DNA of 64,000 bases, taken from positions 2,356,001-2,420,000 of the forward strand of contig NZ_CP083646.1 in NCBI RefSeq assembly GCF_020099275.1, in the 5' to 3' direction. The stretch's first letter is position 1, and each line of letters starts with the position of its first letter. The position numbers and the translations under genes are program-made. Shown here in pieces: positions 7,504 through 15,675 of this stretch. Origin of the DNA: Corynebacterium falsenii. GTDB taxonomy: Bacteria > Actinomycetota > Actinomycetes > Mycobacteriales > Mycobacteriaceae. The notes under the pieces are model-generated. The model saw nothing but the letters and a program-made list of their open reading frames with translations, was not told where the DNA came from and did not search any database.

Positions 7504-7801
7504 CGCCTTTTAGCTTAGCGGGTGGGAAAACTTCACGGTGCGCTGCGGGGCTGCACGTCAGATAGGGGCCTAGCTGGGGAAATATACGAAAGTATATGCA
7601 AAAGGGGTACTTTTGACCACACGCGGACGGGGTGAAAATAGGCTAAAAATGCAGGTGGTGGGCGGTATCAGGGGTTGAGAAGACACTGTGAAGGTACTTA
7701 AGTAGTGATCACAGCACGCCCCGCATCATCACCCCTCACGGAGCGTGCGCCGCAGTAAGAATCGCAGGAAAGATCACAGCAAAGATCACAAGGAGATCGC
7801 A
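7504..7801 (+). promoter_or_regulatory. Regulatory region of the porin-like cassette
   Basis: 298 nt without a gene. A palindrome ATATAC-GAAA-GTATAT lies at 7582-7597. A candidate promoter is TTGAGA (7675-7680), 17-nt spacer, TTAAGT (7698-7703), followed by the GTGATCAC palindrome (about 7704-7712). Near the start codon an AAAGATCACA direct repeat occurs twice (about 7769-7790), ending in the AAGGAG ribosome binding site. The region also has to hold the promoter of the DUF501-ppx pair on the minus strand. Regulator identities are unknown; a CRP/GlxR-like factor is conceivable but no TGTGA-N6-TCACA site is present. Confidence 0.4.
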
Positions 7802-8131
7802 GTGTCCGATACCTCAACCGCAACGCAGGCGGTCACGGAAACCTCACCGGAGACGGCAGTGGAAAATGCAAACACCGCTGGCGTGGATGCCGGTGTGAAT
7901 GCTGGTGCCGACGCAGCCGCCGGCGCAGACACGGGTGCGACCGTGGCGGAATCGCCGGCGTCGTCCATGTCCTCACTGCTGTCCTCCGGCCGGCAGACCA
8001 GCCCCAGCGACATCCCGCTGGACCCCCAGCACGACGAGTACCCCGTGCTGCACTGGTTCCAGGAAGTCGGCCCGAGCCTGTGGGAAGCCATCAAGGCGAT
8101 GCTCGGATTCGCTTTCAACTGGTTCCTCTGA
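7802..8131 (+). CDS. Small Ala/acid-rich protein with C-terminal amphipathic helix (possible cell-wall channel-type peptide)
   Basis: 109 residues from GTG 7802, preceded by AAGGAG at 8-nt spacing. The first ~75 residues are low-complexity (Ala, Asp, Thr, Val, Gly, Ser; several ADAG/GADA repeats) and the last ~30 form a Trp-rich amphipathic stretch, EYPVLHWFQEVGPSLWEAIK then AMLGFAFNWFL. There is no signal peptide. It is the first gene of a plus-strand trio that ends in a 40-residue PorA-like peptide. Corynebacterial PorA/PorH peptides also lack signal sequences and rely on amphipathic helices, so a related role is conceivable; this is inference only, and I recognise no family. Confidence 0.6.
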   Translation: MSDTSTATQAVTETSPETAVENANTAGVDAGVNAGADAAAGADTGATVAESPASSMSSLLSSGRQTSPSDIPLDPQHDEYPVLHWFQEVGPSLWEAIKAMLGFAFNWFL

Positions 8132-8186
8132 GCCACTCCCCTCACGAGATCACGTACAACCCCTCATCAACGGAAAGGTCACCTTC

Positions 8187-8822
8187 ATGACCACTCGCAA
8201 CATCGCCAAGCGCGCCGCAGTGATCGCGGCGACCACGCTGGCGCTCGGCACCGGGCTCGCACCGGCAGCCCTGGCTGCGGATTCCAGCAGCCTCACCTCG
8301 TCCGATCTCTTGGACACCTTCGACATGAACAAGCGCCCGGCATGGGACCCGACCCAGGTGATCGAGTCTCCTCCGGGACAGTACGCCCACGGTTCCATCA
8401 CTGACCTCAGGGTCACCGACAGTGCCGACGGCGACAAGACCATCGAGAAGGGCGACGGCGAGCACTACGCCCGCGTCCAAGCCACCGGCGTGGGATTCCA
8501 CCCCGGCGAGCGGTACACCGTTCGCATCACTGGGCGCACCGCTGGAGACGGTCGTGACTGGGGCGTGTACACGTGGTTGACCTACAAGGCAACCGCAGAC
8601 GGCAAGCTCCACATCGATCTCCGTCTCTACATGCCGGTGAATCGGGCCCAGTCCGGCGAGCGGGTTGTTGCCGCACCAGTGGTGTACCGTGCCCAGGACG
8701 TTCGGCAGGACGGCCGACCTGAGAAGGCCGACCCGAAGTGCGTCCTGAAGTGCGAACGCGTAGCCCCCGTTGCCGCGTGGACGGATTACAACGATCCCAA
8801 CGGCATCGTCACCATCAAGTAA
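8187..8822 (+). CDS. Secreted beta-rich protein, unknown function
   Basis: 211 residues from ATG 8187, preceded by GGAAAGG. A clear Sec signal peptide (TTRNIAKRAAVIAATTLALG, then TGLAPAALA with cleavage before ADSSS) exports it. The mature part contains VQATGVGFHPGERYTVRITG, reminiscent of Ig-like or neocarzinostatin-type beta-sandwich domains that begin G-x-G-F-x-P-G. A C-terminal pair of cysteines (KCVLKCER) may form a disulphide. Middle gene of the cassette between a small amphipathic protein and the PorA-like peptide. A partner or assembly factor in the mycomembrane is possible, but the function is unknown. Confidence 0.8.
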   Translation: MTTRNIAKRAAVIAATTLALGTGLAPAALAADSSSLTSSDLLDTFDMNKRPAWDPTQVIESPPGQYAHGSITDLRVTDSADGDKTIEKGDGEHYARVQATGVGFHPGERYTVRITGRTAGDGRDWGVYTWLTYKATADGKLHIDLRLYMPVNRAQSGERVVAAPVVYRAQDVRQDGRPEKADPKCVLKCERVAPVAAWTDYNDPNGIVTIK

Positions 8823-8848
8823 GCATCAAGTAGGCACCAAAGTAAGCA
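8816..8848. repeat. Short tandem repeat over the stop codon of the secreted protein gene
   Basis: An 11-12-bp motif close to TAAGCATCAAG occurs three times (8820-8830, 8831-8842, 8843-8850, the last partial), giving three successive in-register stop-like triplets. Downstream lies a small hairpin, GTGCTCC-CCG-GAGCAC. Confidence 0.7.
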
Positions 8849-8873
8849 CTGTGCTCCCCGGAGCACTGCACCT

Positions 8874-8882
8874 CCCCCCCCC
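8874..8882. repeat. Poly-C tract of nine, 48 nt ahead of the PorA-like gene
   Basis: Nine uninterrupted C residues lie between the secreted-protein gene and the 40-residue peptide gene. Homopolymers of this length are slippage-prone and could alter promoter spacing or mRNA structure. Confidence 0.8.
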
Positions 8883-8930
8883 ATCATCTCTCGAGAGAAG
8901 CTCGATAGATCACCAGAAAGGATCTTCATC

Positions 8931-9053
8931 ATGCCAGAAGGACAGGCACCATTCCCCGGATACTTCGACCACGACGCTCTCGACTTCGCAGTCGACATCG
9001 TCAAGAAGGTTCTCGGCGGCGTCGGCGAAATCGCCGGCTCCCTCATGGGCTAA
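8931..9053 (+). CDS. 40-residue PorA-like cell-wall channel peptide
   Basis: Translation is MPEGQAPFPGYFDHDALDFA followed by VDIVKKVLGGVGEIAGSLMG. GAAAGGA at 8-9 nt precedes the ATG. It has no signal peptide, a mainly amphipathic helical body with alternating acidic and aliphatic residues, and a Ser near the C-terminus. Corynebacterial cell-wall channels PorA/PorH are peptides of about 40-60 residues with these traits, some O-mycoloylated on serine; the C. jeikeium channel PorA is reported at 40 residues. Length, composition, position in a small-protein cassette and a dedicated terminator all favour this reading. Direct homology could not be tested. An annotation pipeline would probably miss this gene. 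Confidence 0.65.
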   Translation: MPEGQAPFPGYFDHDALDFAVDIVKKVLGGVGEIAGSLMG

Positions 9054-9083
9054 GGAAAGAAAACCCAGCCCACGCTAAGGACA

Positions 9084-9130
9084 AACGCAGCGGGGCGGCA
9101 CACCATGATGGTGTGCCGCCCCGCTGCGTT
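9084..9130. terminator. Perfect 23-bp inverted-repeat terminator
   Basis: Arms 9084-9106 and 9108-9130 are perfect reverse complements (AACGCAGCGGGGCGGCACAC plus CAT, centre G). The hairpin begins with A-rich and ends with T-rich bases on either strand, so it can terminate both the plus-strand porin-like cassette and the minus-strand eno-ftsB transcript. Confidence 0.9.
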
Positions 9131-9184
9131 GTTACCGGCGCCGTAGCCCGTTGCGGTGCCGTACCCCCGTTTCCGGGCCCCGCG

Positions 9185-9787
9185 CTACTGTCCAGGTGCA
9201 GGAGCTGGCGAAGGATCGGTGCCAGGGACCGTCGGCAGGTGGTGATTTTCCACCCCATCGGGCGTCGTATCATCCACGGCTTGATCTTCCGGCACGGAAA
9301 TGGAGTCCCACAGCTTGCTGTACCAGCGCTGATCCTTCTTGGGATCCTCCTCACCCGGATTTTCACCCGGCGTTCCCGCCTGGATGCCAGGCGAAACAAT
9401 GCGGTAGGCGGACTCGCCCGGCTCAATCAGCCCCAAGCGCACGCGCGCTTGTTCCTTGATGTAGTCCTCGTTCTGGTAGCGGTTCAGTTCCTCCGTGAGG
9501 TCCTTTTTCCGCTCCTGTTGCGCTGCGATCGTCTCATTAATGTGAGCCAATTCGCTGCGCTGTTCGAAGTAATTCCGTAGTGGCGTCGCGATAGAAACAG
9601 CCAAAAAGATCAGCAGCACCGCAGCGGCCACCAACCCCACGGGATTGAGCCGCTGGGGCAGCTTCACGAACGACCGCGCCATGCGGGCAGGAGCGTCATG
9701 CGCTCGCTGCCTGCGCTCCTCCTGGCGCTGCACCGACCGCGGGCGCGGAAGGGAGGAGCCAGCGGGATCGCGTTGGGGCTTGGTCAT
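9185..9787 (-). CDS. ftsB: Septum formation initiator, FtsB/DivIC family
   Basis: 200 residues. A basic cytoplasmic N-terminus of ~45 residues, one transmembrane helix (VGLVAAAVLLIFLAVSIATP, ~50-69), then an extracytoplasmic coiled coil (NYFEQRSELAHINETIAAQQ and following) with the family hallmark YQNEDYIKEQARVRLGLIEPGE. A Pro/acid-rich tail ends the protein. FtsB bridges FtsL/FtsQ and activates septal peptidoglycan synthesis. It starts 11 nt after the eno stop and is surely co-transcribed, as in M. tuberculosis (Rv1023-Rv1024). Downstream the conserved link to DUF501 is broken by the porin-like cassette. Confidence 0.92.
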   Translation of the reverse strand: MTKPQRDPAGSSLPRPRSVQRQEERRQRAHDAPARMARSFVKLPQRLNPVGLVAAAVLLIFLAVSIATPLRNYFEQRSELAHINETIAAQQERKKDLTEELNRYQNEDYIKEQARVRLGLIEPGESAYRIVSPGIQAGTPGENPGEEDPKKDQRWYSKLWDSISVPEDQAVDDTTPDGVENHHLPTVPGTDPSPAPAPGQ

Positions 9788-9798
9788 AACCGCTCAGT

Positions 9799-11193
<1,395 letters not shown>

Positions 11194-12111
11194 TTAACCG
11201 GCGGGACGCTGCCCCAACGCGTAGTTCGCCGCCGCATCCCGCACTTTGCGCACGTATTCCCCACTGAGGTTGTACGCCCGGATCGCCCTGGTCCACCCTT
11301 CTGGGGTAGCCATGTCTCGTTGCTGGTCGCACAGCAAACGCACCGCCGACGCCGCCGCGTCGTCAATGTTGTTCGGGTCAGCCTCGCCGTTACCGTCGGC
11401 ATCCACCCCGAAGCGCTTCCACGATTCCGGGATGAACTGCATCGGACCGACCGCGTGATCGTATTCCTTATCGCCGTCCAACTCGCCATTGTCCGTATCG
11501 CCGACTTCGGCGAACCCGTTGCCGTCTAGGCGCGGCCCGATGATCGGCGGCCGCGCCACGCCATCGTCTTGGATTTCCGACGCCCCAAAGTTGCGACCAT
11601 CGTAGGTGCCGTGGCGGGTCTCGGGGTATCCGAGACCAGCCAGGGTGTTCCACGTGATGTGACACTCCGGGCGGGTCTCCCGCGCGATCACTTCGGCGTT
11701 GCCGTAGGCCATGAGCGCTGGCACCGGGATGCCCGTCTGCTCCGAGATGGGCTGCGCCCAGCGCCGCAGCTGCTCGGAGGTGCGGCCGGGCTGATGAATG
11801 TCGATATCAGGCGCGGGCTTCGCCGCGGCCGGGGGCACGTTATCGGGCACAGGAATGCGATCGCTTCCCGAGCCCTTCTGCGTGATCAGGCCGGACACGA
11901 GGAACCCCACGAGCGCGATGATGGCCAGTAGAGCAACGACCACGACGAACAGGCCGCAGCCGCCGAACATCCCGCGGTTTTGCTTCGCCTTGGTGCCACG
12001 GCCGCCATTGCTACCGGAGCCGGATGCGCCAGCCGGGGGAATGTACTGCGCCTGGCGTGTGGACTGCGCACGCGACGGTGGCACGTGACCGCGCTTTTTC
12101 TGCGGGCTCAT
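11194..12111 (-). CDS. Membrane-anchored lytic transglycosylase (MltB-type, LpqU-like)
   Basis: 305 residues. Basic, Ser/Gly-rich N-terminus (~45 residues), one transmembrane anchor (CGLFVVVVALLAIIALVGFL, ~52-71), a Pro-rich linker, then a soluble-lytic-transglycosylase domain with IPVPALMAYGNAEVIAR and YDHAVGPMQFIPESWKRFG. The conserved glutamate in the helix before GPMQF-type motifs cleaves the MurNAc-GlcNAc bond with anhydro-product formation. It precedes eno exactly as lpqU (Rv1022) does in M. tuberculosis, although the anchor here is a helix rather than a lipobox. Its ATG overlaps the stop of the upstream DtxR-family gene (ATGA). Confidence 0.85.
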   Translation of the reverse strand: MSPQKKRGHVPPSRAQSTRQAQYIPPAGASGSGSNGGRGTKAKQNRGMFGGCGLFVVVVALLAIIALVGFLVSGLITQKGSGSDRIPVPDNVPPAAAKPAPDIDIHQPGRTSEQLRRWAQPISEQTGIPVPALMAYGNAEVIARETRPECHITWNTLAGLGYPETRHGTYDGRNFGASEIQDDGVARPPIIGPRLDGNGFAEVGDTDNGELDGDKEYDHAVGPMQFIPESWKRFGVDADGNGEADPNNIDDAAASAVRLLCDQQRDMATPEGWTRAIRAYNLSGEYVRKVRDAAANYALGQRPAG

Positions 12112-12893
12112 TGCACCGCCGCCTTTCTGGATATGTCGGGTTTTTTCGTCGAGTTGGGTGTCCCACTCCGTGTGTTGTTCGTCGTGTTATTCGTCGCCGC
12201 AGACACTGCGGTTGGGGGTTGTGCACTGACGAGAATCGACGACAAGCTTGCTACCGGTAGCTGCACCGTATGCTCTCCCGATACTCGAAACTCCGCCATG
12301 TCTGCGAAGGCGGGAGCGAGCACCTCGAGCTGCGCCCCTGGCAGTATCGCCCGTTGCGATAGGTACCGCAAGAGCGAGGGATCCCTGTCACTCACCCGGT
12401 CGACATAGACGATGTCGCCCGTCGTGGCGTCGGACAACGACGTTACGGCCAGCGATTGCATCGCACCGGCGGAATCTGGGATGGGATCACCATGTGGATC
12501 GCGCTGAGGGTGCCCCATGAGCGCATCGATGCGCTCGAGAAACGTTTCCGACACTGCGTGCTCGAGGATCTCAGCCTCAGCATGGACCTCGTCCATGGGG
12601 TACCCCAGATGGACGCTGAGGAAGGTTTCGATCAGACGGTGCCGGCGAACCATGGCAAGAGCCAACTCCTGGCCAGCAGCGGTGAGTTGAATGTCGCCAT
12701 ACGGACGGTGCTCGACCAATCCCTGCTTCACCAGGCGCTTAATCGCCTCCGACGCTGTGGATGCCCGTTGGCCGAGGTGGGTGGCGAGTTCGCTGAGGGA
12801 AACCCCGGAGCTCCCCCATTCCTGCAGATCGAAGATGGCTTTCAAGTAATCCTGCGAGCGCTCGGGGAGGTCGGAGACATGCATGTTCACCAT
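12108..12893 (-). CDS. mntR: DtxR/MntR-family metal-dependent regulator
   Basis: 261 residues from ATG 12893 (a start at 12884 or 12929 is also possible). The winged HTH is ERSQDYLKAIFDLQE then VSLSELATHLGQRASTASEA, followed by the metal-binding dimerisation domain (RRHRLIETFLSVHLGYPMDE, HAEAEILEHAVSE) and a C-terminal FeoA/SH3-like domain (~135-225). DtxR/IdeR prefer Fe2+, MntR Mn2+. Here a divergent Mn/Zn-type ABC transporter begins 100 nt away, so MntR-type control is the best guess. The last ~35 residues are Thr/Asn-rich and disordered. A palindrome in the divergent spacer is the likely operator. Confidence 0.82.
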   Translation of the reverse strand: MVNMHVSDLPERSQDYLKAIFDLQEWGSSGVSLSELATHLGQRASTASEAIKRLVKQGLVEHRPYGDIQLTAAGQELALAMVRRHRLIETFLSVHLGYPMDEVHAEAEILEHAVSETFLERIDALMGHPQRDPHGDPIPDSAGAMQSLAVTSLSDATTGDIVYVDRVSDRDPSLLRYLSQRAILPGAQLEVLAPAFADMAEFRVSGEHTVQLPVASLSSILVSAQPPTAVSAATNNTTNNTRSGTPNSTKKPDISRKAAVQ

Positions 12894-12922
12894 CTTAAAG
12901 GGAAATGAGAGAATCCCAGCGA

Positions 12923-12967
12923 TTGACAACTTCGTTAGGTCATGCTTAATTGTTCATCGTATTGAAC
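12923..12967 (+). promoter_or_regulatory. Promoter and palindromic operator between mntR and the transporter
   Basis: TTGACA (12923-12928), 17-nt spacer and TTAATT (12946-12951) form a good promoter toward the transporter. GTTCA-TCGTAT-TGAAC (12952-12967) immediately follows the -10, a classic position for a repressor such as the adjacent DtxR-family protein. Confidence 0.55.
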
Positions 12968-12995
12968 TTTTGTGTTTTATAGAAAGGAACATTTC

Positions 12996-13925
12996 GTGAG
13001 GACCATGCGAAAAATGGCGGCTGCACTGGCAAGCTGCCTGACAGTGGCGGCGATTACCACCGCCTGCAGTGACGGGAATGCGCCCGGCAGCGGCAGCGAC
13101 AAAGCCCAGGTGATGACCACGTTTACGATCCTGGAAAACATGACCAAAGAAGTCGCGGGTGACTCCGTGGAAGTCCGCAGCCTCACCAGCCCCGGTGCGG
13201 AAATCCATGGATACGAACCCACACCCCACGATGTGGCCGCCGCTGAACGAGCAGACCTCATCATCAGCAACGGGTTGGGCTTAGAACACTGGGTCCACAA
13301 ACTCACCGACAATTCCCCCGCTGCCACGATGGTGGCAACTGACGGCATCACGCCGCTCCCGATTGCCGGCACCGACAACCCCAACCCGCACGCGTGGATG
13401 AGCCCCGCCCTCGCCCTGACCTACGTGGATAACATCACCAAAGCCCTCAGCGACCTTGAACCCGAACACGCCGACACTTACCGGCACAACGCAAGCGAGT
13501 ACAAGAAGAAAATCAACAAGGTCAACACCGATCTCCTCGACGGATTGGCGACACTTCCTGACAACCACCGCACACTCGTCACCTGCGAGGGCGCCTTCAG
13601 CTACCTCGCCAAAGAGGCTGGCTTGAAGGAAGGGTACATCTGGCCGGTCAACAACGATGGGGATATCACAGCTCAGCAGATCGCCCGGGCCGCTGACATG
13701 GTCAAGAAGAATGACGTGCCAGCCGTCTTTTGCGAATCCACCGTGGAACCGGGGCCACAGGAACAACTGATCAGGGATACGGGCGCGAAAAACGGCGGAA
13801 TTCTCTACGTCGATTCACTCTCGGATAGCAGCGGGCCGGTGCCGACCTACCTCGATCTACTGACGTACGACACCAAGACGATCGTCAAGGGGCTCGGCGG
13901 AAACAACGGAGTCTCAGCCTCATGA
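12996..13925 (+). CDS. Mn/Zn ABC transporter substrate-binding lipoprotein (cluster A-I)
   Basis: 309 residues from GTG 12996, preceded by AGAAAGGA. Signal sequence MRKMAAALASCLTVAAITTA ends at a lipobox-type cysteine (TTAC-SDG), so it is a lipoprotein. Metal ligands of the ZnuA/MntC/TroA family are visible: GAEIHGYEPTPHD, NPHAWMSPA, the VFCESTVEP glutamate and the YVDSL aspartate. It lacks the His-rich loop typical of zinc-specific ZnuA, favouring manganese. First gene of a three-gene transporter operon; its stop overlaps the ATPase start (ATGA). Confidence 0.9.
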   Translation: MRTMRKMAAALASCLTVAAITTACSDGNAPGSGSDKAQVMTTFTILENMTKEVAGDSVEVRSLTSPGAEIHGYEPTPHDVAAAERADLIISNGLGLEHWVHKLTDNSPAATMVATDGITPLPIAGTDNPNPHAWMSPALALTYVDNITKALSDLEPEHADTYRHNASEYKKKINKVNTDLLDGLATLPDNHRTLVTCEGAFSYLAKEAGLKEGYIWPVNNDGDITAQQIARAADMVKKNDVPAVFCESTVEPGPQEQLIRDTGAKNGGILYVDSLSDSSGPVPTYLDLLTYDTKTIVKGLGGNNGVSAS

Positions 13926-14707
13926 CCGCTCAGCACCTAAACCACCTAAGCAACGACGGCACAAGTCCGGCTCCGCCCGCCCTGCGCGTGGCTCACCTCA
14001 CGGTGTCCTACGGCACGGCCACCCCGGCCCTCAACGACGTCAGTTTCACCCTGCAGCCAGGAACAATCACCGGCCTCATCGGAGTCAACGGTGCAGGGAA
14101 ATCCACCCTGTTCAACGCCATCATGGGGCTCGTGCCCCCAGTCAGCGGCGACGTCTACGCCCACGGTGGGCCACAGTCCATCGCCTACGTTCCCCAACAC
14201 CACGATGTCGATTGGAACTTCCCACTCTCCGTCCGCCACGTCGTCGCCAGCGGCACGGCTCGTGGTTCCGCTCTGAGCCAGTGGCCCCTGTGGGGATGGA
14301 GGTGGGCAGGCCGCCTGAAGAAAGAGAATCGACTCAGTGTTAAACGGGCGCTAGCGCAAACACAACTCACGGAGCTCGCGGATCGTCAGATCGGCCAGCT
14401 CTCCGGCGGGCAGAAGAAGCGAGCATTCGTCGCTCGTGGCATCGCGCAGGGAGCGAGCATCATGTTGCTCGATGAGCCATTCGCCGGCGTGGATGACACC
14501 TCTCGCGCTGCCATCACGTCGCTCCTGCACACGCTCGCCGAGGATGGGACGACGATACTCGTGAGCACCCACGATCTTGGCAACCTCCCCGAGCTCTGCC
14601 CACGCGCGATCTTGCTGAAGCAAAAAGTAGTGGCCGATGGGCCGGTAGACGCAGTGCTCGATCCCGACACCCTTGTGAAGTCCTTTGGCGAGGTGAAGGC
14701 CCAATGA
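13922..14707 (+). CDS. Mn/Zn ABC transporter ATP-binding protein
   Basis: 261 residues. Walker A GVNGAGKST, signature LSGGQKKRAFVARGIAQGAS, Walker B IMLLDEPFAGVD, and switch STHD. The Q-loop region IAYVPQHHDVDWNFPLSVRH is characteristic of the Mn/Zn subfamily (MntB, ZnuC). Both ends overlap neighbours by ATGA, so the three subunits are translationally coupled. Confidence 0.93.
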   Translation: MTAQHLNHLSNDGTSPAPPALRVAHLTVSYGTATPALNDVSFTLQPGTITGLIGVNGAGKSTLFNAIMGLVPPVSGDVYAHGGPQSIAYVPQHHDVDWNFPLSVRHVVASGTARGSALSQWPLWGWRWAGRLKKENRLSVKRALAQTQLTELADRQIGQLSGGQKKRAFVARGIAQGASIMLLDEPFAGVDDTSRAAITSLLHTLAEDGTTILVSTHDLGNLPELCPRAILLKQKVVADGPVDAVLDPDTLVKSFGEVKAQ

Positions 14708-15675
14708 TTTTGGCGCCGCACTACCACATCCTTGCCTCCGGCACCTTCGCCACGAACTTCCTCTCCGAGCCGTTGAACTACAGTTTCGTGCATCGCGCGA
14801 TCCTCGCCGCCAGCATTATGGCTCTCGTTGCGGGCCTGTTGAGCTGCTGGTTAGTCCTCATTGGATGGTCACTTCTCGGCGACGCCATTTCTCACGCGAT
14901 TCTGCCCGGCGTGGTGATCGCCTATTCCCTGAGCCTGCCCTATGCCGTAGGAGCGGTGGCGGCCGCCCTCGTCGCAGTGTGGCTCGTAGGAACAGTACGT
15001 GAGCAGACCTCGCTCAAGGAAGACACCTCCATCGGGATCGTGTTCACCGCCATGTTCGCACTGGGGTTAGTGCTCATTTCAGTCACGCCCGCTGCCACCC
15101 ACATGCAGGAGATTCTCTTCGGCAACCTTCTAGGGATCTCGGACACGTCGCTGTGGCAAATCATCGGCTTCGGCGGCGCAGCCGTACTCGTCATCGTGTG
15201 CGCAGGGCGCGCGTTCACGCTGTGGGCGTTTGACGCAAACCATGCGCACACCGTGGGGTTCAACACCCGGCTCATCCGGTGGCTGTTACTCGGCTGCATG
15301 GCGTGCGTTGTTGTAGCCAGCGTTCAGGCTGTGGGAGTGATTCTCGTCGTGGCAATGCTCATCACCCCAGGAGCCACCGCCTACCTACTCACCCGGCGGA
15401 TGTCCGTCATGCTCGTCTTATCCCCCGCAGTCGCACTACTCAGCGCCCTGGCCGGAATCTGGCTCAGCTTTAATTGGGATGTATCCACCGGCGGCACGAT
15501 TGTGCTCGTCCAAGCTGCGATATTTACCCTGGTTTACCTCTTCGCCCCACGCGAGGGCGTGGTGGTCAGACGACGACGATCCACACGGAGCAGCTCCACA
15601 ACGCTCTGGAACCAAACAGGCAGCCAAACGAGCGCCCAAACGGGAGATGCCGTTACTTCTGACGAGCCGAACTAG
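14704..15675 (+). CDS. Mn/Zn ABC transporter permease
   Basis: 323 residues, eight or nine hydrophobic segments, family 3 (ZnuB/MntC) permease. Diagnostic stretch: WSLLGDAISHAILPGVVIAY, LKEDTSIGIVFTAMFALGL, MQEILFGNLLGIS and VVAMLITPGATAYLLTRRM. The C-terminal ~35 residues are a disordered Arg/Ser/Thr tail. Its last 23 nt overlap the convergent mazG stop. Confidence 0.92.
   Translation: MILAPHYHILASGTFATNFLSEPLNYSFVHRAILAASIMALVAGLLSCWLVLIGWSLLGDAISHAILPGVVIAYSLSLPYAVGAVAAALVAVWLVGTVREQTSLKEDTSIGIVFTAMFALGLVLISVTPAATHMQEILFGNLLGISDTSLWQIIGFGGAAVLVIVCAGRAFTLWAFDANHAHTVGFNTRLIRWLLLGCMACVVVASVQAVGVILVVAMLITPGATAYLLTRRMSVMLVLSPAVALLSALAGIWLSFNWDVSTGGTIVLVQAAIFTLVYLFAPREGVVVRRRRSTRSSSTTLWNQTGSQTSAQTGDAVTSDEPN

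Noticed and set aside
7690..7712. GlxR/CRP site TGTGA-N6-TCACA at the porin-like promoter
   Set aside because: TGTGA and TCACA half-sites occur but are 17 nt apart rather than 6; only the GTGATCAC palindrome is clear.
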